Shown here: in pieces, positions 46,665-58,640 of the stretch
Numbering within the stretch: the first letter of the stretch is position 1
Layout of the letters: every line of letters begins with the position of its first letter
Source: Girardinichthys multiradiatus
Taxonomy: Eukaryota > Chordata > Actinopteri > Cyprinodontiformes > Goodeidae
Direction of reading: 5' to 3'
Assembly (NCBI RefSeq): GCF_021462225.1
Contig: NC_061813.1
Span: 18,376,442-18,440,441, forward strand
Length of the DNA: 64,000 bases
Translations under genes and position numbers: made by a program
Notes under the pieces: model-generated
What the model saw: only the letters and a program-made list of their open reading frames with translations
Database searches by the model: none
Told to the model about the DNA's origin: nothing

Positions 46665-49134
46665 CTCTCCCCCTATGGTGTCATCACGGCAGCAGGACTA
46701 TGGTGGCCAGAGGTTGGATGCTGCTGCTGAGGACAACTCGGTTGTCTCCATGGAGACCACTGTCGCACACAGCAACAACAACCAGTCATCACCTGTTGCC
46801 AGTGGAGAGTCAGAGAATGGCCTCGGAGGGCCAGTTGTGAGTCCACGTAAATCCACTACTACCCCCACCACTGTCAGTGCAACTATCGACCCTGTAACTG
46901 AGCAGAGTCGGAGAGAAAGCTTTACTTCCGGTAACAAAGGGAGTGTTACTGGAACTTTACCAGGAGTAGGAGGAGGAGCAGCTCTGGGTTCGGACTGTTC
47001 TGCCCCTGCCACATCCCCTGTGGCACCGGCAAAGAAGATCCCGTGCAACGAATGTTGTAATTCTTTCTCCAGTTTACAAAAATATATGGAGCACCACTGC
47101 CCTAATGCCCGCCTGCCTATTGCTGGAGATCATGAAGAGGATGAGGAGATAGAAGGGATGATGGAGGAGGAGAGTGAGGATGACATAGAACGTGAGGTTG
47201 GTGCCGCAGATGTAGGGGATATGAACAGTGAAATGGAGATGGAGGAGGATAGTGATGTGGAGAACCTGTGTGGCGAGATCATCTACCAGCCTGATGGCTC
47301 TGCCTTTATCCTGGAGGACTCCAAAGAGCAGCGTGACAACCAGGTGGGGCTCTCTGGGGCTCTTCAATTCAGGGGCCTGTTGTCACCCCAGACCTTCCCA
47401 AGTGTCCAGGGCACCAGTGGCCAGAGCGGCCTCGGTCCAGGAAGGGAACGGTTGGAGCAGCCCGCTGCACCCATGTCCTTCTACCCCCAGATCATCAACA
47501 CCTTCCACATCGCCTCATCTCTTGGGAGCAAATCACTAGCGGTTGACCACCCCTCCTTCCCAAATACCTCAGCTGGAGGGCTGGCGGGCGCTGGTCCTGT
47601 GTTGCACAGTTTCCGTGTCTATGACCTCCGCCACAAGAATGACAAAGACTATCTAACGGCGGATGGTGCAGCCAAAAACTCCTGTGTGTCCAAAGATGTC
47701 CCCAACAATGTGGATTTGTCCAAGTTTGAGGGCTGTGTGGCTGAAGGGCGGCGGAAACCTGTGCTGATGTGTTTCCTGTGCAAGCTGTCTTTTGGCTACA
47801 GCCGTTCCTTCGTGACACATGCTGTCCATGACCACCGTATGACCCTGAATGAGCAGGAACAGAAGCTGCTGAGCAACAAGAATGTCTCTGCCATCATCCA
47901 GGGCATCGGCAAGGACAAAGAACCTCTTATAAGCTTTCTGGAACCAAAAAAACCCCCAAACGCTGTGCTACCCCACTTTCCCTCACCTGCCAACTTCCTG
48001 GGGCCAGACATGGGGCTCCGTGGCTTGTGGAATGCTTTCCACAGTAGTGGGGAGAATGCAGATTCTCTTCAGGCAGGCTTTGCCTTCCTGAAGGGCAGTG
48101 CCAGCAGCTCCTCTACTGACCAAACCCCCAGAACCCAAACCATGCCAAAGGCTGAGACCAACCCAAACCTCGGGGGAGGGGCTGGTGCCCACAGAACCCT
48201 CAGTGAGAGTTCTACTGCTGCCATTTGTGGCAGCCTAGAAAGTCGGAACTCTGATAGTGACTGCAAAGGCCACGTTAGGGACACATGCACTTTGCAACCC
48301 AATGGGCCGGACCTGAGCCAGTACCCGCCCATTAAACGGGATCCCGGTACAGTGGGAGAAGAAAGTCCAGAACAGGATGAGGATGCTTATTCACTTGGTG
48401 GAGGAGCAGAGATGGAGGCAGATGAGGAGGAGGAACAAGTCATGACTATGGCAATGGCAGGCCAGCGGGCCGATAGCACCAGTAGCAAAGATTTCCCTCT
48501 CTTAAACCAAAGTATTCCCCCCCTTTCCAACAGTGTGCTTAAGTTGAACAGTGACGGCAAAGGCCCTGCATCCACCTCCTCTTCTGCCCTGCCTGTATCT
48601 GAGAAGCTGGAGATGGAGAAGAGCTTTCTGTCCACTGCCCTAGCAGCTGGCAAAGAGCGTGAGAACAGCAATGACTCAACCACTGAAGGCCTGGCAGGAC
48701 GGGATGGGTTATCACCATCCTCCAATCCCCTTGACATGATGATGTTGCGCAGAGATGATGAGAGTCCTGGTCCACTACATCAAAACACAGGAAATGCTAG
48801 TACACCTGGAACTCCAGGGACTCCAGGCACCCCTGGTCCAGGTGAAGGATCTCCAGGCAGCGGGGTGGAGTGCCCCAAATGTGACACAGTCTTGGGATCC
48901 TCTCGGTCTCTAGGAGGACACATGACAATGATGCATTCACGTAATTCCTGCAAGACGCTAAAGTGTCCAAAGTGTAACTGGCACTACAAGTACCAACAAA
49001 CACTGGATGCTCACATGAAGGAAAAACATCCAGAGTCTGGTGGATCATGTGTGTACTGCCGCACAGGACAGCCTCATCCTCGTTTAGCTAGAGGCGAAAG
49101 CTATACCTGCGGATACAAGCCTTTCCGCTGTGAG
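46651..49134 (+). CDS. zfhx4: zfhx4 first coding exon, residues 1-828
   Basis: This exon encodes the N-terminal part of zinc finger homeobox 4, a very large nuclear C2H2/homeodomain transcription factor of neural and muscle development. ATG 46651 is chosen because MATCDSPP aligns with vertebrate METCDSPP and its context is strong; the frame opens slightly earlier (GTG at 46642, ATG at 46648). Visible parts: a C2HC-like finger at C132/C135/H148, an acidic stretch at 160-204, the MSFYPQIINTFHIASSLG block from 275, a finger at C374/C377/H390, low-complexity Ser/Glu and Gly/Pro/Thr segments (PGT repeats 719-728), paired fingers at C741-H762 and C772-H793, and the first half of another finger (C827). 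The exon ends phase 0 at gag/gtctgt. The frame is clean over 828 codons, and conserved blocks favour zfhx4 over zfhx3. Confidence 0.96.
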
Positions 49135-49577
49135 GTCTGTCCATCCTTTATTTCATCCTTTGGATTTTGTTGCCATGTAATTGTAGGTTTTCAAATAAAT
49201 TAATGTGCTTTTGTGTTTACTTTTTTCTACCTTTTTTTTGAGAGTTTCACAATATCCTTTCTATCTGCTTAGATGGCATTAGCATAGGACATGAGTTACA
49301 TAGTCTTTACAAGATTAATAAGGCAATTTTATTTTTAAGATGTTTCGTCAGGCACTTGTCAATTATGCAACATCAATACTAAGACAGTTTAGTCCTTGGA
49401 AATATTGCATCAAAAGACAGAAATAGACATTAAAGTGCTTGTAACATACTTGAGATAATTTAAAGAAAGTCTCAATTTAAATGCTCATTCATTCATCAAA
49501 TACCTTTTGGTGTTTGTTATAGATGCTTTTAATGTTTATCATACATCAGTTTTTCTGCAACAATCCCTCTCTTTTAG
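49135..49577 (+). other. zfhx4 intron between coding exons 1 and 2
   Basis: 443 bp, donor gtctgt and acceptor tctcttttag. AT-rich, nothing else recognised. Read-through from the upstream exon would stop at 49203 after 22 extra residues. Confidence 0.9.
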
Positions 49578-49790
49578 GTATGCAATTATTCAACTACCAC
49601 CAAAGGAAACCTTAGCATCCACATGCAGTCAGACAAGCATCTGAATAACGTGCAAACACTCCAGAATGGTGGGAGTGAGGCAACATATAATCACAACCAT
49701 GCCAACCCTGTGTCCAGTGCCAGCCTTGGTGGAGGCTGCAGTGCACCCTCTCCATCCAAACCCAAGCAGAAGCCCACTTGGCGCTGTGAG
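49578..49790 (+). CDS. zfhx4: zfhx4 second coding exon, residues 829-899
   Basis: 213 bp, 71 codons, phase 0 at both ends. It completes the finger started upstream (V829-C830-N-Y-S-T-T-T, then H843 and H849 in IHMQSDKH). It runs through a less conserved linker rich in Asn, Ser, Gly and Pro, then begins the next finger with T-W-R-C898-E899. The acceptor is cttttag/gtatgc and the donor gag/gtattg. The internal [13 protein letters not shown] run and the MQSDKHLNN run match vertebrate ZFHX4 as I recall it. The exon therefore spans from the middle of one finger to the same point in the next, cutting both after the Cys-Glu pair. Confidence 0.95.
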
Positions 49791-50217
49791 GTATTGAAAT
49801 AAACAGAACATCATTGTAGCATAGAGGTAGCGCACATGCCAATTAGCTTGTTGCACTGTCTGCACAATGAGCCAGTTATTTCTCTGTGCGTCACTGTGTC
49901 TATTATTTTCTTCTCAGCCAGATCATCTGACCCCCATAATAAATCAGTGTCTTATAGATCCAAGCAATATCTCTTAATTATTGTTACATCAAGTTAAAAT
50001 GTAGCATCTTTACATCAGTACTATTAACACATGGATAAGCTGCATTTTTTGATTCATGTATTAATATTAGGTTGTTGCTCCTGATTTCTTAATTTCCATT
50101 CCAGACATCATATTTCTGTAAATGAGTTCTTGCATTCAACTGATTATGATTTTGCAGTGTATATTAATGCTGAGGTAACCAAAAAAGCTGAATCCAAAAT
50201 CTTTGTTATTTTACCAG
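49791..50217 (+). other. zfhx4 intron between coding exons 2 and 3
   Basis: 427 bp, donor gtattg and acceptor ttattttaccag. AT-rich; nothing else recognised. Confidence 0.9.
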
Positions 50218-50512
50218 GTGTGTGACTACGAGACCAACGTGGCACGGAACTTACGAATCCACATGACCAGCGAGAAGCACATGCACAACATGATGCTGCT
50301 GCAGCAGAACATGAAGCAGATCCAACACAGTCTCCATCTGGGCCTGGCACCGGCTGAGGCAGAGCTTTACCAGTACTACTTGGCTCAGAACATGGGGCTC
50401 GCAGGGGTTAAATTGGAGAATCCAACTGGCAGCAGTGGACCAGATACCCAAATGATGATTAGCCCGTTTCAGCTAGATCCTGCAACTGCAGCTGCTCTTG
50501 GATCTGGCTTAG
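50218..50512 (+). CDS. zfhx4: zfhx4 third coding exon, residues 900-997 plus one base
   Basis: 295 bp, starting phase 0 with V900-C901-D-Y-E-T-N, which completes the finger begun at C898 (His914, His920 in IHMTSEKH). It continues with the [20 protein letters not shown] segment, the [16 protein letters not shown] segment and the [11 protein letters not shown] segment. All are strongly conserved between ZFHX3 and ZFHX4, and the details ([13 protein letters not shown]) favour ZFHX4. The exon ends phase 1 in ttag/gtgatt. The split codon with the next exon gives Val998. Read-through would add only a few residues to a stop at 50535. Confidence 0.94.
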
Positions 50513-51051
50513 GTGATTCAAATTTTGCCTCATAAGACAGAGATAGGCATGCCTAGCAGATTTTAGAGACTTGTCAGTTAAAAAACAGAAAACACTGTTC
50601 TGAATTATTGTTGATCCTAAACTTCACTTTCCTGATGTCTTTTTTCATTTATTTTGCACTGTCTGTTTTACCCTATTTGTCTGATGCCATCTTGGAATGC
50701 CTTTTTTATCTATATGTTTTTCCTTTGTTGCTCTTCATCAATCTCTGTGCCCTCTCACCTTCTTTGTCACTTTCCATCGTTTTTGCTCTAGCCTCTTATG
50801 CTTATCCTTCTCTCGATTTCTTTCTCTCTTATCTTTGCTCTCATGTGGTGCCTCTGTCATTGTCTCCTTTCTTTGACCTCTCTTACTGATTAAAAACATG
50901 ATTATGAGATGCCACATGAGAATTATTCTTAATCTTTCATTTGTAATTTTCTTAAATCAGCTTAATCCACCCCCTCTACATCCCAACCACCATCACCACC
51001 ACCACAGTATACACACCATCCAACCTTTACTCATTTATGCAGAAATGGATT

Positions 51052-51060
51052 CACACACAC

Positions 51061-51100
<40 letters not shown>
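51052..51100. repeat. (AC)n microsatellite
   Basis: About 49 bp with one G interruption. Confidence 0.95.
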
Positions 51101-51102
<2 letters not shown>

Positions 51103-51589
51103 ACAGACAGCAGGAAGCGGATTCCCGTAGGAGTAAGAGAGATTTAACACTGACCCTGCAGTGCTGCACACCCACTCCCTCCTCTAGTGTGGAGGTCAAA
51201 GCCCAGCTAGTAGATGTACTCTCAGTGAATTACACTGATAACTCACAGCTCCCCATAGTGAGTGCAGATGTACATAGGTATAAAGGGCGGGAGCAATTTA
51301 AATTTAAATGCATATCCTGTTTAATTTATACATGCATAAAAACATTTTTTACATTTTTAATACACCTTAGTATTTAAACCCATTGGAAGTTTATTTTACT
51401 TTGTCTAATTCTGTTTATTTATACATTCTGTCACCCATTAGTTGGAAACATTACCTTGTAAAACAAAGTAATTCAGAAGATGTATTTTCCTTAGAGTGTA
51501 TTGTGTTGTGATGCTTTTGAAGTAAAAAAAAAAAAAACATGGTTAACTTGTTTAACATTCATAGAGTGACAATGAAGGGATCAAAATCG

Positions 51590-51620
51590 TGAGTTAATTA
51601 CATTTGCATGAATTACAGAT
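51590..51620. promoter_or_regulatory. POU octamer flanked by homeodomain sites
   Basis: The octamer ATTTGCAT (51602-51609) lies between ttaatta and gaattac within 23 bp, in the intron before the fourth coding exon. Motifs are seen; enhancer function is inferred. Confidence 0.35.
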
Positions 51621-52182
51621 CTAGTTTTTGTCCTAGGGTTGGTGGGTTAAAGAAAAAGGAAGGCTTGTGTATTGCATTGATCAGCTTTTCAAATCTTTGC
51701 TTGATGGAAGAAAAGCCTGGAGCTCTAAAACCATTGTGCCACTATTGCTGAGAGCAGTAATTAAAGCTACCTGATGAGCAAGTTAGCAAGTTGAAAAGGA
51801 TGATTGTAATTGATCCTGATTCAATCCTATTAAGGTTTTTTATAGACAAGACTTTGTAAGTAGCCTTAGTTCTCTGTGAGGCTTTATTTTAGCAAACCCC
51901 TTTGTGCAGGAGAGGCCTGCATGGGAGAAGCTTTTTTTCCTGCGCTTAATTTTATTTGATAAAATGTGTTTTTTCTTTTTTTCTACTTCAGTTATCAGCC
52001 CATATGTATGTTGGCCTTTTCGCTCTTACCTTAGCTATGTATTGCCAACGTAATTATTTTTCTCTATCTTTCATCTAACCTGTTACCTGTCAGTGCTGTG
52101 TAAAAAGAAAGTTTTACGATTTTCCAGTGTCTTTATTTCCAGCTCACTGCCTAACCTGTGTTTTCACTCATTTTCTCTATAG

Positions 52183-52724
52183 TGAATAATGACCTATCAG
52201 CAGAGTTGCGCCTTGCCAGCGGTCAGCTGATGGCAGATGATCTATCCCTGATGTCTTCAGGTGGAATGGGGGGCATGTCCTCAGCAGACCCTTCCCTCTC
52301 GTCCTTGTCACCACCCATCAACGACCCCTTGCTGCGCCTCTACCAGTGCGCCGTGTGCAACTGCTACTCCACAGACAGCCTAGAGGCTCTCAACGCCCAC
52401 ATCAACGCTGAGCGCTCCCTGCCTGAAGAGGAGTGGCGCTGTGTGGTGGGTGATGTCTACCAGTGCAAGCTCTGCAGCTACAACACACAGCTCAAGGCCA
52501 ACTTTCAGCTGCACTGCAAGACAGACAAGCACATGCAGAAACATCAGCTGGTGGCTCATATCAAGGAGGGAGGCAAGGCCAACCAGTGGAGATTAAAATG
52601 TGTGGCCATCGGCAACCCCGTGCACCTCAAGTGCAACGCCTGTGACTACTACAGCAACAGTGTGGATAAGCTGAGACTACATGCCACCAACCAGAGGCAT
52701 GAGTTCGCCATCCGCCTCTACAAG
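52183..52724 (+). CDS. zfhx4: zfhx4 fourth coding exon, residues 998-1178
   Basis: 542 bp. Its first two bases complete Val998, giving [20 protein letters not shown], a segment I associate with ZFHX4. A less conserved Ser/Gly/Pro stretch follows. Then come a finger at C1053/C1056 (YQCAVCN, His1069), the SLPEEEW motif, a finger at C1092/C1095 ([21 protein letters not shown]1108, H1114), the [19 protein letters not shown] segment, and a finger at C1148/C1151 ([20 protein letters not shown]1164, H1170). The exon ends in phase 0 with Lys1178 at tacaag/gtaaaa. The next human exon starts HLQKQEG; I could not find its equivalent in the remaining 11 kb, so it lies beyond the window, with the homeodomains. 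Confidence 0.94.
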
Positions 52725-54288
52725 GTAAAACCCTTTAGCTTGCAATGTATCATGCAAAGATCACTGTTGTCCAAGCAGCAAAAAAAAAAACGTCTGAACT
52801 GTTAATGACCACATCAGAAATATTTTTAAAATAAAATAGATTTTGTAATTTTGCCAGTAAAGTCCAATTTGCCAGTAAAGTCCAGCAATACATAATAAAT
52901 TAACACATTTTTGTTTTAACAGAATTTGTCCTGTCCTCTAAAATGCAGTGTCACACAGATAAAAAGTTCCCATGAGAATGGAACAACAAAGATGAAAAAG
53001 GTCACTGTGAGAGTACCGAAGCAGATCTCAGTTCGATATGGTTACATTTCCTGTTTGCTGGCACTGCTTTTCATCCTTATTATACACACAGTCATGTAAT
53101 ATCAGTGAGTTTAAGCTATCCTAGATGAATCGTTCACCTTCGTCTGTCTATGTAAATGGCACTGGAATTGTTCAAAATATAATTTTAATATTAAACATAG
53201 CCAGTGCCACTAAATTTTCTGTTGGGCAAAGAGACAGTCAGAGTAGACAAATGCTGTGAATGTTACTCTTGATATTCAATCCGTCTTTTGTGTGTACACA
53301 AAAGTAAACAATTTGAATGCAGTGTTTATATTTGTAAAAATAGATTACAAAATATGCATGTTAGTGATCTCATATGATGGAAGTGACCTTTTGCCTTTTT
53401 TTTTTATATACTATTTTCCAAGTATACATAACTTGACTGCCCAACAGACATATGTTTTGTCAAAAAGAAGAAAAGTTGAGCTCTAGATCATTTAGTGATT
53501 ACATACTTTGGTGTTACTACACCAGTTGGCCATCATAGAAGGATGCAAACACAGCAGGACTTCAACCACTTTAAGCAATAGAGGGCTTTTATGAAGAAAT
53601 TCCAACATGTCCGATATTTGGCATCATTTTCTTTTCCTATATGTTTAAGGTGATTTAGGTTGTGAGACATCTCCTGCAGCTTAATGGGATGTTGCTACAT
53701 CTCCAAGGCCTCGATCTACAGGACAGGATCAAGTTCATTACATTAATGAGGATTCTTTACAGCTCTATGCAAGCTTTGGCACTGAGATGTTGTGTGTGGA
53801 CGAGTTTTTGTATTGTGATACCATAAATGTGGGAAAAATAGCAGGAAGAGTGTTTAAACATTAATCAGTGATTTATATAAATAGTTGTGATATAATTTTA
53901 TTTTATTTTGCACACTTTTAAATAAAATAAAGATTATCAAGTGATGAACCATATTCAAAGGAAAGTAAGGTACACAACATAATTTTAGAGATGCACCACA
54001 TAAGAGTTTTTGTTTTTTGTGAAGCTATTTGGACTTTTCTTTTCAGAACTATGTTTACCAATATTCAAAATATCCTTTCGTGAGCAGTTACTAATTTTTT
54101 GTATTAGAAGCAGAGACTAGATCACACCATGTGTGTGAGACAGCAGTAGCTGTAAATTAGGGTTTTACTAATTTAAAACGAAAACAAAATGATTACGGGA
54201 TGATGTGAACCGTAGTTAGCATCTTATATCAGCAATTAGCGTTTTTAACTATAAACACCAGTCTGTCTGTGTATTCCTTTGAGGATGC
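52725..54288 (+). other. Start of the long zfhx4 intron after the fourth coding exon
   Basis: AT-rich intron, no exon seen. It includes an 18-bp tandem duplication (52850-52885, unit tttgccagtaaagtccaa/g). Confidence 0.7.
52850..52885. repeat. 18-bp tandem duplication
   Basis: Two adjacent copies of tttgccagtaaagtcca-a/g differ only at the last base, which implies a recent small duplication. Confidence 0.85.
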
Positions 54289-54900
54289 ATAGTGCTTTGA
54301 AAAAGTCTTTGGCCCTTACAGAATTGGTCAGTTGTTGCTACTTTGTCACAGTCAAATGTTTCAAATAATCAAACAAATTTAAATATCAGACAATGATAAA
54401 TCCTGAATATTTAAAATGCAGTTTTCAAATGATGGTTTTATTTATTATTTAAAATGCTGACCAAACCGCCTTGGCCCTATGTAAATAAGTAAGAACAATG
54501 AATTTTACTATGAGTCCTTAATCTCTTTTAAAAAGTCCTGAACGTCAGCAAACTTACCTCTAAATAACTCTAAAAAAAAACAAGTTTTTGGAGTAGACTA
54601 GTTAAAGTCAAAGTGGGGCAAAATTCCTCCACAGTGACATAAGGGATGCATTGCCAGTTATTGTAAACTCTTGTTGGCAGTTGTGGCTGCCAAGGGGGAG
54701 AATTACTTCACATAGGCCTAGGTTGGTTTGCCCTTAATATGTGAAATAATTGTATGAAAAGAAGCATTTTATATTTTCCCTGGTTATTTTTGTCTGAAAT
54801 GAAAATCTGTTTGATATTCTGAAACATCTAAATATGACAATAAAAAGCAGCTGTAAGGAAAAGAAGGTTGCCAAAAATGAAATCATCATGTTCCACGGCA
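54289..54900. mobile_element. Fold-back (long inverted repeat) DNA element
   Basis: The left arm (about 54344-54420: gtttcaaataatcaaacaaa, tatcagacaatgataa) is matched in reverse complement by the right arm (about 54767-54838: ttatttttgtctgaaatg, gtttgatattctgaaacatc). Outer ends resemble the tgctttgaaaaagt start of a fish MITE family. The centre has phrases of that family (ttgccagttattgtaaactc, cacataggcctaggttgg). No coding frame. It is a non-autonomous element, aged about as much as its arm divergence suggests. Ends are approximate. Confidence 0.7.
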
Positions 54901-57900
54901 CACATAGGTTGAAAGTTTAAAAGAATAAACCAGAAATATTTTGCTGTACATTTAACCTCTACCGAAATTTGCTGTTGTCTGTTTCCTGAAGATGGGTACA
55001 TTTTTAAGCCTTGAGGCAGATGCTCGTTTTCGTCCTTAGAGAAAGTAATGAATGACAAAAAACTGCAAAAGTATGTAATGGACAATAAGCATAATTACCT
55101 GAGCCCATTCAAATATTGTTTTCTGTTTGGTGTTGCAGCATAATTGGACAGCTGCTATGCTGGTAGAAATACGTTTTCCTTTTGAGTAGCAGCTGGCACC
55201 TTTTGTGCTTCCTCTAACTCTGTTTTTTAACATTTTGCCAAAACTGAAACGTTTAGTCTTCTTCTCTCAGTAACAACACACAAAGAGTGTTGGGTTTAGA
55301 ACAGTCTAGTAGCACTTGGGCATGGTACATTCACACATCAGAAAAAGATAGAATTTTTGAGTTACCAACTGATCAGTCCCCGGTCAGTGCTGATCAAGTG
55401 AAAATCAACTAATTCTGCTTCACTGATTTGATTTCGCCACTTAATCCATCAAACTTTAATCAACATTATTTTTTTCTCTTAGCAAAATGATATTCCTTAG
55501 TCTTTAAAGATTTACATTTATTTAGGAAATCTCTGACTGGCTCTTACAAACAGTTTCAAGTCTTAACTGAATTAGACTAATTGGCATTTTTAGGGCTATC
55601 TAAAACAGTCTTAGCTGACTTCAACAGGATGTTCATATTAACACAAGATTGTCAACAGTCTGGCAAAGGCTGAACTTGGCATGAGATGAACTGGAGATGT
55701 CTCTGCTTGAGGGAAATTGAGAAATTCTTAGCAAACGTGCAGCTTTCACATTAGACTACATTACCTGAGGCCGTAGCATATTGAATCAGCATGATTAGTT
55801 GACTCAAATCAGAATCTCCTTTTTGTCAAAGGAAGACTTGAGTGCTAGTCCATGTGTCTTTGTTTCCACAAATGTACAAGCATTTAAAAGAGTTGAATCA
55901 CGCTTGGCTGCTTTTTCCGCTGATTTCATACAAGCCAATTTTAAGAGAAGTTACCAAGGTTACACTAAATATTGGCAGCAATTTAATCACACTAAAATGT
56001 GACAATATCTGTGTGATGTGTACAAACTGGAGAAGTCCTGGAAGTCTAATAAAAGCATTTATTTATTTTTTTGCTTTTAAAGCCAGTTTACAGAATCAGG
56101 AAGTACCTTTTTAGACACATACATACCCCAGCTTTGCCAAGGCAAGTGAGGGTCATCCCAATGTCCCCTGAGTGCACCTAAACACCCCTGTACCTCATCT
56201 ACCCACCCACCCACTCCACAGGCCTCAACAAATGTGTTCCACAGATGACGCTTTTAATGCCTCTGGCAGAAATTCGACTATTTTACAATTGGACATGTGG
56301 TGGTAAAACAGAGAGAAAGAGAGCTAGAAAAAGTGTAGTCGGGGCTAAGTGAGCTGCAGAGAAAAAGCGCAGGGAAAAAAATTATTTCTTTATTTGACCA
56401 GAAAAAACACCTCTCTTTTTATGTATTGGCAGAGGTGAAAAGCACATGGGGATAGAGGTAGCTTGGCCGCACACATAAAAAGATCCGAGTGTTGACGACT
56501 TTACCATCTGGCTTTTTGGAAACAGAGAATATCTTTATGGCATGGGAAACCATTTGAAGATACAAACAAAAAGCATATTCAAGAGATTTTATGGCCGCTT
56601 TGTAGCAGCCATTGAGTACTTCTAAGGGGAATTGAGAGTTTGAACGTCATTTTTTTCCAGACTTTGAAACAGCTAAAGGGAAATGACATTAGCAGTTCAT
56701 GGACATCAAGTCATCCGGTGTCCAGGGCACAGCAGGGGGCGAAGGAACTCACAGACCTGCTTATCAGACATGTAGATAGTCTGATTGGTCCTGGTTTATT
56801 CATTATAAAAAAAAAAACTGTGGCTTATGGTATTTTAGCATAGTGTTTTTGCATTTGGATATTAACTGTGAAACAATGTGCGTTGAATCTTACATTAGCA
56901 GTATTATAACAGCTGTCAACCATGCACACGTCTCCATCCCTCTAGAAAAGTTGACAAAGCGGGAGATGTTTCGACAAAGTGTATGTATTGCCAGCTGTAG
57001 CATTGCATGTCCATAACTGGCCTGGCTTGTATTTATTTTAGACTTGAATATTATGATGTATGGATTCGTTATGATTTTCAATAACAAACCCAAGCTTTAA
57101 TGCACATGAAGGCGAGTAAATCTGTCAGTGCCATTCACAGGTCCTGCCTGGATAAGTAGGGGGTTTTGTTCGAGGTGAACATATGTGTTTGTGTGCATGT
57201 GTCCCAATAGGGCTTTGAGGTTAAGATCTGCGCTGTGCTTGCCCCTGGGTCATTAGGAGTAGAGAATGGTTATGGTCAATGTGGCACAGTCAAGGACCAC
57301 ACACACACACACAGACCTACAGACATACACACTGTGTTTTAGAGACCATGGCACCTGTTTCTCAGATGACTATCCAAATAAATCTTAAACGGTTTTAAAA
57401 CACTGCTAGCCATTCCAAGTTTCCATCATAGTTCTGCCGGAAATGGATACACAGCATCGACAGCGCTTTTCCGTATTTTTATTTTTTTATTTTTAGTATT
57501 TTACCCTTTATTCACTTTCTCATAATCTTTTTTAAACACAGTGTGTCAGACTCTAAAAAAACTTTCATATTTTAATACCAACATTAGTTTAAGGATTGGG
57601 TGCTGGTCATTTCACCTTTGTCTACTTTATGACTTGGTAGTTTTATTAATTTTACCTGCTGCCGGACATTTCATACCAAACATTTATCTGTTTATACCCT
57701 CCAGGGGCATGGTTTGGACCCGCTTTGACAGCTAACCATTTAAATAAATTTTCTATAATCTAATTCTTGGGTCCATAAATACAATCTTCCTAGAAGAGGT
57801 CCCTTACAGTTATTTGGTTCAATAAGAGGGTATGATCCCCAATATTTCATATGAGTCAATTGTCCCAACTGGGGACAACCAGGTGTCATAAATAAATGGA

Positions 57901-58259
57901 AATGTAGCATAATACAAAGTCTCAAGAAAATAAAATACAGTTGACTTAAATTATAAATGAGATTAGAGCATTTTAATCACTATTTAGCTCCATTACGTGA
58001 AAATACTTTACTACCAATGCAAATAAACTAATATCCAGTGGGTTTAGTACACAGGTTTGACTTGGTTTGTTTACGGACACAAAATGGAAAAATGGCAATG
58101 TATGGGTAGGAGGTTGGGGTATGAATTGGCAAAGGTTTAAAGTGAACCAGAACCTAAAGAACATTTAGATACATTATTTCACCTCCTCTGTCTCACCGAC
58201 TCTCTTTGTTGAGTTGCTTTCATTTCACCTCCCTCTTTCTGTCTGACCCCGCGAGAGCA

Positions 58260-58640
58260 GCAGCTAGGGCATCTCATTACCAAAGATCCTCTTGGCAACA
58301 CCATACTTGGAATCAATGCTTGGAATCATGGTGTAGGGGCAATTAAACTAGCGGAATGAAAGGAAAGGAAAGGTGGCTATATTTCTATATTGCTTCAATC
58401 TCTGTCCCTCTCCTTTGAATTTAATTTTCTTCTATCTAGCTCAAATGAAGGTAGCTTGCTTGTGCATCTGCGATATTAGGTCCACCACTGTGCCTTGACT
58501 ATTAGCAAGGGTCAAGCCTGCTCTCTCTCATTTAAAAATCAAATGGCCCAATATATATGCAGGCCAAATTATTGGACTCTCATTTGGACTTGTGTGATGG
58601 GGAAATGGACAGGAGATTGACTCCCATAGATTTGCATAAA
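58260..58640. promoter_or_regulatory. Candidate conserved intronic element
   Basis: Contains gcatctcattaccaaagatc, a short direct repeat (cttggaatcaatg then cttggaatcatgg), gggcaattaaactagcgg, and further on gccaaattattggactctc and gatttgcataaaatatcat. Complex, non-coding sequence; function inferred. Confidence 0.3.

Larger units (their letters stand above)
50513..52182 (+). other. zfhx4 intron between coding exons 3 and 4
   Basis: 1670 bp. It contains an (AC)n microsatellite at 51052-51100, a T/C-rich stretch at 50600-50880 and a motif block at 51590-51620. The long frame at 50898-51377 translates repeats and is not an exon. The intron ends in a good pyrimidine-rich acceptor (tttctctatag). 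Confidence 0.85.

Noticed and set aside
47074..48737. Several antisense frames over the large zfhx4 exon
   Set aside because: Shadows of the real coding frame in GC-rich exon sequence.
49135..49203. Read-through end of the large coding exon as the real C-terminus
   Set aside because: The donor at 49135 and the perfect continuation of the finger at 49578 show that it is intronic.
50898..51377. 159-codon frame in a zfhx4 intron
   Set aside because: Its core is the His-Thr translation of a CA microsatellite; the flanks have no protein character.
46651..52724. Assignment to zfhx3 instead of zfhx4
   Set aside because: Fingers are shared, but the N-terminus, the MSFYPQIINTFHIASSLG block and the [10 protein letters not shown] segment fit ZFHX4 better. 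Recalled, not aligned.
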